A DNA stretch of 64,000 nt from Sphingobacterium sp. lm-10. Lineage in GTDB: Bacteria; Bacteroidota; Bacteroidia; Sphingobacteriales; Sphingobacteriaceae. Position 1 is the first letter of the stretch. Every line of letters begins with the position of its first letter. Under the pieces are notes generated by a model. That model made no database searches. It had not been told where the DNA came from and was given only the letters and a program-made list of their open reading frames with translations. Location: contig NZ_JAMJWC010000001.1 of the NCBI RefSeq assembly GCF_023554555.1, forward strand, positions 1,302,001 through 1,366,000, given 5' to 3'. Made by a program: the position numbers and the translations under genes. Positions 38,089-46,252 of the stretch are shown here, piece by piece.

Positions 38089-38370
38089 TTACAACAAATC
38101 TAAATCCTGAAGTTTACGTCCAAAGACATCATCTGCTGCTAATTTTAAGAAATCATCTTGAAGACGTAAAACGCGTAGTACATTAAAATAGGCGCCCATC
38201 GCCACACTAGGCTCTCCCTTTTCGATTAGATACAAAGTCGATCGAGCGATTCCGGCGCGCTCCGCCACTTGAACCGTAGTTAACTTCCTTCGCTTACGTG
38301 CAAGTTTAATATTCTCGCCCATTTGTTGCAATGCAGCTTGAAAATTAGGTAGCACAGATTGCTTTCTCAC
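38089..38370 (-). CDS. XRE-family transcriptional regulator, HipB-like
   Basis: 93 residues with one helix-turn-helix of the lambda-Cro type (about 17-72; IKLARKRRKLTTVQVAERAGIARSTLYLIEKGEPS) and a tail GRKLQDLDLL seen in HipB-like antitoxins that pair with HipA kinases. No hipA gene follows: only about 100 bp separate it from the esterase. An 11-bp inverted repeat just upstream is likely its own operator. Solitary antitoxin-like regulator, or a regulator of the small membrane genes upstream. Confidence 0.88.
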   Translation of the reverse strand: MRKQSVLPNFQAALQQMGENIKLARKRRKLTTVQVAERAGIARSTLYLIEKGEPSVAMGAYFNVLRVLRLQDDFLKLAADDVFGRKLQDLDLL

Positions 38371-38380
38371 AATTAATGAT

Positions 38381-38421
38381 TGTTATTTCAAACAAAAATA
38401 GATAAAACGATTGAAATAACA
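38381..38421 (-). promoter_or_regulatory. Inverted-repeat operator candidate for the XRE regulator
   Basis: TGTTATTTCAA (38381-38391) and TTGAAATAACA (38411-38421) are perfect 11-bp inverted repeats with a 19-bp spacer, ten bases upstream of the XRE start. The centre-to-centre distance is 30 bp, close to three helical turns, which suits two repressor dimers or an autoregulatory operator. Confidence 0.55.
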
Positions 38422-38480
38422 AACAAAAAAATTATCATTCGTTTTGTAGTAAAAATGACTAATAAAATATTTTATGACAA

Positions 38481-38729
38481 TTAACTTCTTCTTCCGATTT
38501 CGTCGTTAATGTTCTTCAAGTATATCAGACTCGGTGTTAGAGTCAGTGGAAGAATTGTAGCCACTATTAGTAGTGCGAATTTATCCTTACTTATGGCTAA
38601 GTATATCAGTATGCTTATTAATAATGTCGTAGATAAAGTAGTACCTATGATTACACCCCGAACAGAAGCCTTTTTTTTCAAAAGCTCTTCCATAGATATT
38701 GTATTTAGGCTATTGCTTTGGTTTTTCAT
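38481..38729 (-). CDS. Small two-helix membrane protein
   Basis: 82 residues. A soluble N-terminal stretch (SMEELLKKKASVRG) precedes two hydrophobic helices (about 24-46 and 51-72) and a short charged tail. The pattern resembles a Bacteroidota small membrane family sometimes called redox-active disulfide protein 2, but no cysteine is present here, so that name would be misleading. It shares layout with the 83-residue protein at 38820-39071. Confidence 0.65.
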   Translation of the reverse strand: MKNQSNSLNTISMEELLKKKASVRGVIIGTTLSTTLLISILIYLAISKDKFALLIVATILPLTLTPSLIYLKNINDEIGRRS

Positions 38730-38819
38730 TGAATTAAATGCTATTAAGTAGTGATATATGATCAGTGAAAAGAGCGCTTACACTCGTCCTAACTAAGTAA
38801 GTAAATACATGATCTTTCA

Positions 38820-39071
38820 TCAAGCAGTTTTGCGCTGTTCCAGCTCGTTTAAGATAGATTTGCGCTGTCGACGGTTAGCGATCAGCAGTAAAAGCAAAGG
38901 AATAAACAAAAATGTATACACTTTGGCATTACCATCAATAATCGAGACAATCGATGCGATTGACAATACGATCGCAGATGTTAAAGATATTTTGTAATGT
39001 CTTTGCATCTTTTTTGATTTACGTATTAAATCATCATCCGATGTGCTCTTGAAGTCAATTTTACTTAACAT
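38820..39071 (-). CDS. Small two-helix membrane protein, related layout
   Basis: 83 residues: N-terminal soluble helix (DDDLIRKSKKMQRHYK), two hydrophobic helices (about 29-47 and 51-66) and a basic C-terminal tail (RRQRKSILNELEQRK). Lies 90 bp upstream of the similar 82-residue gene on the same strand and 33 bp downstream of a 39-residue one-helix gene; the three look like one cassette. Function unknown. Membrane topology would place both termini inside. Confidence 0.65.
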   Translation of the reverse strand: MLSKIDFKSTSDDDLIRKSKKMQRHYKISLTSAIVLSIASIVSIIDGNAKVYTFLFIPLLLLLIANRRQRKSILNELEQRKTA

Positions 39072-39104
39072 AAGTTTGTAAGGTTAGATTTATGAATTTT
39101 AGGG

Positions 39105-39224
39105 TTAAGAAAACAGGGGAAAAGCGAAGTCAACAATAATTTTGTATAAGATTACACCTAAAGCGAAGAACATGACGTCTCTCCAATACGTCCTTTTGGA
39201 ATGTCTGGTTTTCATAGATTTCAT
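39105..39224 (-). CDS. 39-residue single-helix membrane peptide
   Basis: ATG at 39224 (alternative ATG 39215) to TAA at 39105-39107. The N-terminus is basic (MKSMKTRHSKRTYWRD) and the C-terminal half is one hydrophobic segment (VMFFALGVILYKIIVDFAF). It lies 33 bp before the 83-residue membrane gene on the same strand. Coding character is good for such a short frame: a basic head next to a clear membrane span, and tight spacing. Function unknown. Confidence 0.5.
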   Translation of the reverse strand: MKSMKTRHSKRTYWRDVMFFALGVILYKIIVDFAFPLFS

Positions 39225-39239
39225 AATTTACCAAATATA

Positions 39240-39470
39240 TCAAAATTTTAGTTTCTGCTCGCTTTTTCGGCGAAACCACCGCGATATAAGGCGATTGGTC
39301 GACGAGGAATCTGCTGCGCCTCGGGTAATGTTGTTCAACTGTTGGCGAATCTGTCTGGACATACTTGCGGCAGATCCAAATTCGCTCATGTTCTGCCAGG
39401 TACGCTGGAAACTTGGATCGTCCATGATGCGTTGCTTGTCTACACCGCCCTTGGTACGGACTTCATAACC
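39240..39470 (-). pseudogene. Fragment of a conserved Bacteroidota protein
   Basis: Open frame of about 77 codons with no good start upstream: after an in-frame TAA at 39471-39473 it reads VRTKGGVDKQRIMDDPSFQR, then WQNMSEFGSAASMSRQIRQQ and ends KSEQKLKF. The GGVDKxRI..DPxFxRTxxNxxEFG pattern is one I associate with a longer (about 200 residue) family of unknown function in Sphingobacteriaceae. Both ends are missing, so this is a remnant. Confidence 0.5.
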
Positions 39471-39488
39471 TTAGTGCGGTGCTTGTTA

Positions 39489-39575
39489 GTTCGCGATTAG
39501 CTGGCCATAGGTTCACTGTTAGTTGGCTATGAGTTCACGTTTATTCGCCTTTAGTTCAGGTTGCCCTTTGCCCTG
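39489..39575. repeat. Degenerate tandem repeat, period about 22 bp
   Basis: GTTC recurs at 39489, 39511, 39533 and 39554 (spacing 22, 22, 21). Units agree on GTTCRC..TTAGYTGGCYAT in the first two copies and decay after. It lies in the gene-poor stretch 39471-39643, which holds no other feature. Confidence 0.55.
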
Positions 39576-39643
39576 TGTCTGAAGAGGACCAATTATTTCG
39601 AGGCGTCCATATTTTGTTGGAAGACTACGCAACCAGGGAATTA

Positions 39644-40105
39644 TTATAAGTCTCCGTTATCCAGAAACGAATAGTGATCTTCTGAAGTAAGTATGATATG
39701 ATCTAGCATCTTAATTGATAGTATTTTTCCTGCGCGTGTTATGCACTTAGTGAAAGCTATATCCGCATCACTTGGCCGTAGAGATCCGGGTGGTTATGCG
39801 CGATCACGATGGATGAGGCCCGGCACAGCAATGCAGCAGTAAATAACAATCTGTCATCAACTGCTATACAATCAAATCCTCCATCACAAACTTCGTAAAA
39901 CCCAATAAGATCCATCCTTTGTGAAAAGCAAAGTAAGTAGAAACTTTCTCGTACAATAAGATCATCTGTGTTCCAAATATTTTTAAGTAATTCCGCGAGC
40001 TTCTTGGAACTATTTAATGATTTATATGTTGGCTGCTTTAATTGTCTGAAGCATTTGTAAGAAATGAAAAGCTCATTTACGTCGATCGTCTTGGTAATAC
40101 TACCG
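39644..40105 (-). pseudogene. radC: RadC/JAB-domain protein pseudogene
   Basis: The minus strand from about 40105 reads TIDVNELFISYKCFRQLKQP, later FYLLCFSQRMDLIGFYEV, then IVIAHNHP near 39790; the frame then shifts, and SDADIAFTKCITRAGKIL..MLDHIILTSEDHYSFLDNGDL follows to a stop at 39644. Compared with an intact HNHPSGNLRPSDAD the shift is a loss of four bases near 39785. These are RadC-type (JAB/MPN-like) sequences, often carried by mobile elements. The start is also frame-broken (40105-40190). Confidence 0.75.
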
Positions 40106-40193
40106 CCTTTTCAGCAGATCTTTTTTCTTTCTTGTTAGCGAGTAAATTAGCTCCTTTCGATTCTGCATGGTGAGTAAACATAAAGAGTCCATA

Positions 40194-40248
40194 TTTATAC
40201 CCCTTCGGGTATAAAAAAATAAAATGATTTTATACTTTATTGGGTATA
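40194..40248. promoter_or_regulatory. Two palindromic TTTATACCC/GGGTATAAA sites
   Basis: TTTATACCC (40194-40202) and GGGTATAAA (40207-40215) form a perfect 9-bp inverted repeat with a 4-bp spacer. A second weaker copy, TTTATAC..GGGTATA, lies at 40228-40248. The pair sits upstream of the decayed RadC frame, as an operator or promoter for an element-borne HTH regulator would. Confidence 0.45.
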
Positions 40249-40279
40249 CATCAAAAATATTAGCAGTAGCGCGCTAGTA

Positions 40280-41695
40280 CTACTTCCCAATACAGAACTT
40301 CCCGAAAATCGTTCCCAGGATATCCCGATCTACGTCGATCTGCCCAGTGATGGTACCGATATGACGAAGGGCATCTCGAAGGTGTGATGCCAGCAAATCG
40401 CCGGAGAGGCCGATTTGAAAGCCGTGATCTACATCCTCCATCGACTGGAAAGCTAATTTGAGTGCTTCTACATGCCGAATATTGGTAATCACCTGCTGAT
40501 TATCGGAAACCATTCCTCGTATTCTGTCTACTAAAGATGCCGTTAAGCGAGCGACAGACGCCGGATCTTTGGCTGAGATCGCAACAATCTCATCCGCATA
40601 CCCATCTGGGAACAGTGCGGCTTTAATTTGATCATCAAATTCATTAGCAGAATAACCTCCCTCCAGATCAATCTTATTGCGCACCAGAATAGTGATCAAA
40701 CCTTCCCGATGGAAGGCTTTGATCTGTGTAATCACTTCTTCCGCTGTGTTGCTTTCGGAATCGTACAAGTACAGCAATATCTTAGCGGCAGCCACCTTTT
40801 CCTTGGCACGCGCTACACCAATGGCTTCGATCGTATCCAACGTGTCACGCAACCCCGCCGTGTCTATAAAACGGAACGTGACGCCATCGATGGTCATCAT
40901 CTCCTCAATAGTATCGCGCGTCGTGCCGGCGATATCGCTCACAATAGCACGTTCTTCGTTCAGCAAGGTATTCAGCAAAGTAGATTTGCCAGCGTTCGGC
41001 TTACCAATAATCGCTACCGGTACCCCATTCTTAATTGCATTGCCATACTCGAAAGAATTAATCAGTTGCGTCACATGAGATTTCAGCGTAGCGATCAGCG
41101 ATAGGAATTCCGAACGATCCGCAAATTCGACATCTTCTTCGCCAAAGTCCAATTCTAGCTCCAGCAATGCAGTAAAATTGATCAGCTGCTCCCGCATACG
41201 TTGCAATTCGCTGCTGATACCGCCACGCATTTGATTCATAGCGATCTCATGCGATGCTCTATTTTCAGAAGCAATGAGATCGGCTACCGCCTCGGCCTGC
41301 GATAGATCCAAGCCACCATTGAGATACGCTCGCAAGGTGAATTCTCCGGGCTTAGCGGCGCGCGCACCATGGCGGATCAACAGGCTGAGCACCCGCTCAA
41401 TAATATAAGTAGAGTTATGCGTTGATATTTCAACTACATGCTCCTTGGTATAGGAGTTCGGACCTTTGAATAGCGAGATGACGACCTCATCGACAATATC
41501 TTCCCCATCTCTTATAGTGCCAAAGTGCAGCGTATGCGTGGCTTGCTGAGATAAATCCTTTCCTTTAAAAACGGTATTGGCAATGTTGATGGCTTCCGCA
41601 CCCGATAGCCGGATCACAGCGATCGCACCGTTCGCGCCAGGAGATGTGGCTAATGCCACAATGGTATCAGAAGAAATAATATCGGAGGTAATCAT
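40280..41695 (-). CDS. mnmE: tRNA uridine-5-carboxymethylaminomethyl modification GTPase
   Basis: 471 residues, full-length MnmE (TrmE). N-terminal folate-binding domain (1-120), helical domain, then an inserted G domain with G1 GKPNAGKS (231-238), G2 GTTRDT (257-262), G3 DTAG (278-281) and NKID; the C-terminus ends in the invariant CIGK with catalytic Cys468. With MnmG it modifies the wobble uridine of several tRNAs. Its 3' side borders the decayed island. Confidence 0.97.
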   Translation of the reverse strand: MITSDIISSDTIVALATSPGANGAIAVIRLSGAEAINIANTVFKGKDLSQQATHTLHFGTIRDGEDIVDEVVISLFKGPNSYTKEHVVEISTHNSTYIIERVLSLLIRHGARAAKPGEFTLRAYLNGGLDLSQAEAVADLIASENRASHEIAMNQMRGGISSELQRMREQLINFTALLELELDFGEEDVEFADRSEFLSLIATLKSHVTQLINSFEYGNAIKNGVPVAIIGKPNAGKSTLLNTLLNEERAIVSDIAGTTRDTIEEMMTIDGVTFRFIDTAGLRDTLDTIEAIGVARAKEKVAAAKILLYLYDSESNTAEEVITQIKAFHREGLITILVRNKIDLEGGYSANEFDDQIKAALFPDGYADEIVAISAKDPASVARLTASLVDRIRGMVSDNQQVITNIRHVEALKLAFQSMEDVDHGFQIGLSGDLLASHLRDALRHIGTITGQIDVDRDILGTIFGKFCIGK

Positions 41696-41750
41696 GCCGC
41701 AAAATTAAGGAATAAATGTGAATGCAAAGACGGCATATACTGGGCAAAAA

Positions 41751-41780
41751 GAAAGCGTGCAGGATTTCCTGCACGCTTCA
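41751..41780 (-). terminator. Terminator of the pyrE-SRPBCC transcript
   Basis: AAGCGTGCAGGA (41753-41764) and TCCTGCACGCTT (41767-41778) are perfectly complementary; on the minus strand the stem is followed by TCTTTTTGC. It lies just past the stop of the SRPBCC gene and before mnmE. Confidence 0.75.
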
Positions 41781-41805
41781 TTCAATAAGTTATATAAAAG
41801 CTCGC

Positions 41806-42204
41806 TTAGCCTAATACTTCTTTTAGGCGAGCTACCTGATGGTCTACTAGTTTTTGCAAGGGACCGGAAGCCATCATTTTCATCATCATGTTCAATTGTG
41901 CTTCAATGACAAAGCTTGCTTTTGTCTGCCCTTCTCCCGCCTCTTCTACCTTCCAGTGGAGCGATATCTCAAAAGGCACATCGTTAGACGGTACACAAAC
42001 TAATTCTTTGTTTTCCACGCGCTGACTGATGCGCAAGGCCAGCTTCGTCATGTTTTTGATCGTAAACTGTGCCTCATCTGTGGTCGACGACCAGTTATAG
42101 ATATTGTCTGGCATCAATTGCTCATGATTGTTTAGATCTGACAAGAATGTATAGACATCGCCTATCGGCTTATGGATAACGGTGGAATTTTGAATAATAG
42201 TCAT
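41806..42204 (-). CDS. SRPBCC-family (START-like) protein
   Basis: 132 residues of the polyketide-cyclase/dehydrase-like fold: N-terminal STVIHKPIGDVYTFLSDLNNHEQLMP, a beta-rich core with ISLHWKVEEAGEGQTKASFVIEAQL, and a long C-terminal helix ending PLQKLVDHQVARLKEVL. These proteins bind hydrophobic ligands; this one has no identified ligand. It is encoded 45 bp after pyrE on the same strand, so probably co-transcribed, which is common in Sphingobacteriaceae. Confidence 0.85.
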   Translation of the reverse strand: MTIIQNSTVIHKPIGDVYTFLSDLNNHEQLMPDNIYNWSSTTDEAQFTIKNMTKLALRISQRVENKELVCVPSNDVPFEISLHWKVEEAGEGQTKASFVIEAQLNMMMKMMASGPLQKLVDHQVARLKEVLG

Positions 42205-42249
42205 ATCGAGTGTGTTTTTTAAAGAACCAGAACAACTAACAGGCCAAAT

Positions 42250-42891
42250 CTACTGACCCCAGGTCGATGGGTTTTTGCGCCAGTCTTGCAGCACCTCCAT
42301 ATCCGACTCCATGATGTAGCCATTTTGCAAAGCCACGTGGATCAATGCATCATAGTTACACAAGCTATGCAACTTACACTTAGCATCTTTAAAGTTCTTT
42401 TCAGCAGCATCCAGACCATAGGTAAAGATGGAAACTAAGCCAACGACATTACATTCCGCTTCGCGCAATGCCTGTACAGCTGCCAAACTACTCTTTCCTG
42501 TAGACACTAAATCTTCGATAACCACCACACGTTGACCACCACTTACTTCACCTTCAATCAGATTTTGGCGACCATGTTCTTTCGCGCTACTGCGAACATA
42601 GGTAAAAGGAAGACCTAAATCCTGCGCTACCAGAGCTCCCTGAGGGATTCCTGCTGTGGCAACACCTGATATCATATCTACCGTACCGTACTCTTCCTGA
42701 ATAAGTTGCGATAAATTTTGTCTGATATAGGTTCTTATGGATGGATGAGATAGTGTGATGCGATTGTCACAATAAATAGGCGATTTCCAACCCGATGCCC
42801 AAGTAAAAGGGTTTTTAGGTTGCAATTTAATTGCTTTAATTTGCAGAAGCGATTCAGCAATTTTTTGTTCAACCTCATTGTAGTTATTCAT
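42250..42891 (-). CDS. pyrE: Orotate phosphoribosyltransferase
   Basis: 213 residues. The PRPP-binding loop RVVVIEDLVSTGKSS and the KNPFTWASGWKSPIYCDNR segment with the flexible-loop KEHGRQN identify OPRT, which joins orotate to PRPP to give OMP in pyrimidine synthesis. Divergent from the NUDIX gene: its ATG lies on the opposite strand within bases 42889-42891, and the two starts share a 20-40 bp region. Confidence 0.96.
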   Translation of the reverse strand: MNNYNEVEQKIAESLLQIKAIKLQPKNPFTWASGWKSPIYCDNRITLSHPSIRTYIRQNLSQLIQEEYGTVDMISGVATAGIPQGALVAQDLGLPFTYVRSSAKEHGRQNLIEGEVSGGQRVVVIEDLVSTGKSSLAAVQALREAECNVVGLVSIFTYGLDAAEKNFKDAKCKLHSLCNYDALIHVALQNGYIMESDMEVLQDWRKNPSTWGQ

Positions 42892-42913
42892 GCCACAAAT
42901 TTATAAAATTTAT

Positions 42914-43519
42914 ATGAACCAGAACCTGCTAATTTTAGCAGATTTCGTACCGCAGCACTTAGTCAATCCTCAAACGATTGGTTTACAAGAAATTGATATA
43001 GAAAAACTTTTTAAAGCCAGCACCAGTTTATCCGATCCGATTACCTACTTGTTGATCCTACCTGATCCGACATCCTTCTTTAAAAGCCTTTTAGAGAACA
43101 TCAAGGTTATCAAGGCAGCAGGTGGCGTTGTAAAGAATGGCCATGGAGAATATCTTTTCATCCATCGGCTTGGTAAATGGGATCTGCCAAAAGGGAAACT
43201 GGAAGAAGACGAGAAAGTGCGTTCGGCAGCCAAGCGAGAAGTAGAGGAAGAGTGCGGCGTGAAGGTGGATTATCTCGGAGCCAAGTTTTGTACTACCTAC
43301 CATACCTACACCATGCGCGGGAAAGTCGTACTCAAGCAAACAAACTGGTACGAGATGGGAGTCAATAAATCTCCAGAGCTAATCCCGCAGTTGGAAGAAG
43401 ATATTGATGAGGCAGCATGGGTGGATATAGAAGATTTTGACACGATATTAGACGACACCTATCCATTGATAGCCGATATTGCCAAAAGCATCCTATACCA
43501 GAGTAGCGACCCGCAGTAA
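42914..43519 (+). CDS. NUDIX hydrolase
   Basis: About 201 residues from ATG 42914; an ATG at 42890 inside the pyrE start is less likely. The Nudix box GX5EX7REUXEEXGU is complete (GKLEEDEKVRSAAKREVEEECGV, residues about 98-120). It removes a nucleoside diphosphate-linked moiety with Mg2+. The N-terminal 75 residues are an extra domain with no motif I recognise. Divergent to pyrE, a linkage common in Bacteroidota, so it may clean up nucleotide by-products. Confidence 0.92.
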   Translation: MNQNLLILADFVPQHLVNPQTIGLQEIDIEKLFKASTSLSDPITYLLILPDPTSFFKSLLENIKVIKAAGGVVKNGHGEYLFIHRLGKWDLPKGKLEEDEKVRSAAKREVEEECGVKVDYLGAKFCTTYHTYTMRGKVVLKQTNWYEMGVNKSPELIPQLEEDIDEAAWVDIEDFDTILDDTYPLIADIAKSILYQSSDPQ

Positions 43520-43543
43520 TTAGATAGAAATGGGCCTTTAATC

Positions 43544-43597
43544 AATCAGGCGCGTTTTTAGGAGATGAATATCACCCCTAAAAACACGCCTGATTTA
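43544..43597. terminator. Bidirectional terminator between NUDIX and lysA
   Basis: AATCAGGCGCGTTTTTAGG (43545-43563) pairs with CCTAAAAACACGCCTGATT (43577-43595), one mismatch, 13-nt loop. It separates two convergent genes. Confidence 0.7.
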
Positions 43598-43618
43598 CTA
43601 TATAGCAGTAACTAAACC

Positions 43619-44803
43619 TTACATAGAGACTGATTCCAGTTGATCTCCGCTGGCGTAACAGTAACGCACTTCATCGCGTAGATTATACCGGGAGGCCATC
43701 ACTTCCGCGTAAGCACCGGCGGTACGAATGGCAATCAAATCTCCTCGCTCGCTGATTGGCAATGGAACCTCCTTGCCGAAAGCATCTGTACTTTCACAGA
43801 TCGGTCCGACGACGTCGTAATTCATCGTATCCTCTCCTGCCGCGCCTACTTTTTCTATTTTGTGGTACGCCTGGTAAAGCATTGGGCGCATCAACTCGGT
43901 CATACCTGCATCCAGAATAAGGAAATGCTTTTTTACCCCATTCTTCGTATAAAGCACTTTGCTTATTAGTGAGCCGCATTGTGCTACCAAAGCACGCCCG
44001 AGTTCGAAATGCACTTCTTGGTTGGATGTACGCTCCAAGAACCGATCGAAAATATCAAAATAGGTTTCGAAATCCGCAATCGGACGTTCGTCTGGCCCGT
44101 AATAATCTACGCCCAGTCCGCCGCCTACATTGAGCACGCGAATCGTAGTGCCACGCTCCTCAAACCAATTCTTCCACTCATTGACCTTCACGCAAAGACT
44201 CTTGAATACATTCATATCGGTAATCTGTGATCCGATGTGAAAGTGCAGTCCTACCAGATCGATATGGGTGCAGTTACGCAAAACGCTGGCAGCGCGTTCC
44301 AATTCAGAATTAGGTAAGCCAAATTTATTTTCGTCTAGTCCTGTCGTGATGTACTGATGGGTTTTGGCATCTACATTCGGATTGATACGCAGGGACACAT
44401 TGGCACGTACGCCCATCTCTGCGGCTAATCCATCGATAATCTCCATCTCCTGAATGGATTCTACATTGAACGCAAAGATGCCATGCTGCAAAGCAGTACG
44501 AATCTCTTTGTCCGACTTGCCTACCCCGGCAAAAGTAATTTTCGAAGCCGGAAAGCCGACTTCAATCGCTTTCTGCACCTCATTACCACTCACACAGTCG
44601 GCACCAAACCCCTGCGCTTGCACCGTAGAAAGTACGCGCGGATTGAAGTTGGCCTTCAGCGCGTAATGCACATGAAAACCACGCTTATCTGCTGCTGCTT
44701 TGGCTTCCGACAAGGTTTGTTGCAGGAGATCTAAATTATAATAATAGAAGGGCGTTTCCATCCCTTCGAATTTTGCTAATAGCTTGGAATCAAAATAAGA
44801 CAT
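43619..44803 (-). CDS. lysA: Diaminopimelate decarboxylase
   Basis: 394 residues from ATG 44803, chosen because the longer frame from 44905 overlaps lysC and adds 34 residues without homology. PLP-binding K50 lies in HYALKAN; later motifs include the glycine-rich GGGLGVDY and the CESTDAF/GAYAEVMAS end. It removes CO2 from meso-diaminopimelate to make L-lysine, the last step. Lies 17 bp after lysC on the same strand. Confidence 0.95.
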   Translation of the reverse strand: MSYFDSKLLAKFEGMETPFYYYNLDLLQQTLSEAKAAADKRGFHVHYALKANFNPRVLSTVQAQGFGADCVSGNEVQKAIEVGFPASKITFAGVGKSDKEIRTALQHGIFAFNVESIQEMEIIDGLAAEMGVRANVSLRINPNVDAKTHQYITTGLDENKFGLPNSELERAASVLRNCTHIDLVGLHFHIGSQITDMNVFKSLCVKVNEWKNWFEERGTTIRVLNVGGGLGVDYYGPDERPIADFETYFDIFDRFLERTSNQEVHFELGRALVAQCGSLISKVLYTKNGVKKHFLILDAGMTELMRPMLYQAYHKIEKVGAAGEDTMNYDVVGPICESTDAFGKEVPLPISERGDLIAIRTAGAYAEVMASRYNLRDEVRYCYASGDQLESVSM

Positions 44804-44819
44804 CAAACGGGTTGTATTG

Positions 44820-46133
44820 TTAAAATAAACGGTGATGTAAAGAACGTAATGCTTCGGTTTTATGTTCGGTATCCAGCAAGACAGATACGTTGAAATCGGA
44901 TCCACCGTAAGATACCATACGAACAGGGAGGTGTTTTACGGCTTCCAGTACCCTACCTACGTAGCCATGGGCGTTGGAACTGAAATCTCCGACAACACAG
45001 ACAATGGTTTGTTCGCGATCTACCGCTACGGTACCAAAATCTTCTACCTCTTTAATAATATCCTCGAGATTCGTCGTATCATCAATCGTGAGTGAAACAG
45101 CGACCTCGGATGTCGTAATCATATCGATCGGGGTTTTGTACCGCTCGAAGATTTCGAAGATGCGGCGCAAGAAACCATAGGCGAGCAGCATGCGCGACGA
45201 ATGAATATGAATGGCCGTAATGCCATCTTTGGCTGCTACAGCGCGGATGACACCTTTTTGTGCCCCTTCCTTGCTAATCAAGGTGCCGGGTGCTTGCGGA
45301 TCCATCGTATTTAATAAACGTACAGGCACATTGTAACGCTGCGCTGGAAATACGCTCTGCGGATGCAAGATCTTTGCGCCGAAATAGGCTAACTCCGCGG
45401 CTTCGTCAAAGCTCAGGTGACGAATCGGCGTGGTACCATGCACCACACGCGGATCATTGTTATGCATGCCATCGATATCCGTCCAGATCTGTACTTCTTC
45501 TGCCCGGATGGCAGAGCCAATCAGTGAAGCGGTATAATCCGACCCACCTCGGCGTAGGTTATCGATCTCGCCAAATACATTACGACAGATAAAGCCCTGC
45601 GTAATAAAAAGTGTATTATCCGGATGCTGACTCAAAATTGCGCCCAATTTTTCGGACGTAAATTCGATCATGGGCTCGTTATCTTCATCAATTTTCATGA
45701 AGTCCAACGCAGGAAGCAATACCGAGCGAATGCCCAATTCTTCCAGATAATAGTGCCATAAGGTAGTCGATAACAATTCCCCCTGGGCTAAGATAATCTT
45801 CTCCTCCGACGGGGTGAATAGGTCACTGGCGAATGAAGAAATGCTTTCGAAATGATGATCGATCAGATCCTTACCCTTTTTATAACCTTCCTCGGTAGCG
45901 AAAAGCTCGGTAATTAGTTCCTCGTACTTATCCTTATGTTTCTTAATCAGCTGTTTGGCTTCCTCCGTCTTGGCACCAGCAAAAGCCTGTGCAATTTCCA
46001 CCAATGCGTTGGTCGTGCCAGATACAGCCGACAACACTACAATCTGCCGTTCCTCGGGTGCTACAATCTCGAGCAACCCTTGAATACGCGCTGCACTCCC
46101 TACCGAAGTGCCACCGAATTTTAGAATTTTCAT
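44820..46133 (-). CDS. lysC: Aspartate kinase (monofunctional)
   Basis: 437 residues. N-terminal KFGGTSVG phosphate-binding motif (4-11), catalytic region with LRRGGSDYTASLI, and two C-terminal ACT domains (about 300-437) for feedback by end products. It phosphorylates aspartate, first step to Lys, Thr and Met. Unlike thrA-type enzymes there is no fused homoserine dehydrogenase. First gene of the lysC-lysA operon. Confidence 0.95.
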   Translation of the reverse strand: MKILKFGGTSVGSAARIQGLLEIVAPEERQIVVLSAVSGTTNALVEIAQAFAGAKTEEAKQLIKKHKDKYEELITELFATEEGYKKGKDLIDHHFESISSFASDLFTPSEEKIILAQGELLSTTLWHYYLEELGIRSVLLPALDFMKIDEDNEPMIEFTSEKLGAILSQHPDNTLFITQGFICRNVFGEIDNLRRGGSDYTASLIGSAIRAEEVQIWTDIDGMHNNDPRVVHGTTPIRHLSFDEAAELAYFGAKILHPQSVFPAQRYNVPVRLLNTMDPQAPGTLISKEGAQKGVIRAVAAKDGITAIHIHSSRMLLAYGFLRRIFEIFERYKTPIDMITTSEVAVSLTIDDTTNLEDIIKEVEDFGTVAVDREQTIVCVVGDFSSNAHGYVGRVLEAVKHLPVRMVSYGGSDFNVSVLLDTEHKTEALRSLHHRLF

Positions 46134-46170
46134 TAGAATATTACGTTATTATAGATACTGATTAACCTCC

Positions 46171-46201
46171 GTTTGCGTGACGCATCGCTGCGCACGCAAA
46201 C
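46171..46201. other. Hairpin in the lysC leader
   Basis: GTTTGCGTG (46171-46179) and CACGCAAAC (46193-46201) form a 9-bp stem between serA and lysC. No U-tract follows on either strand, and no lysine riboswitch (L-box) consensus is visible, so its role is open. Confidence 0.4.
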
Positions 46202-46252
46202 AGAAAAACGCGTGAATATAGCACATTACAGGCTATTTCAAGAGCAATATGA

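Noticed and set aside
39489-39575. CRISPR array
   Set aside because: Only four degenerate 22-bp units without distinct spacers and no cas genes.
44804-44905. N-terminal extension of lysA
   Set aside because: It would overlap lysC and adds residues unlike the family; ATG 44803 fits.
46134-46252. Lysine riboswitch before lysC
   Set aside because: Only about 120 bp available and no L-box helices seen.
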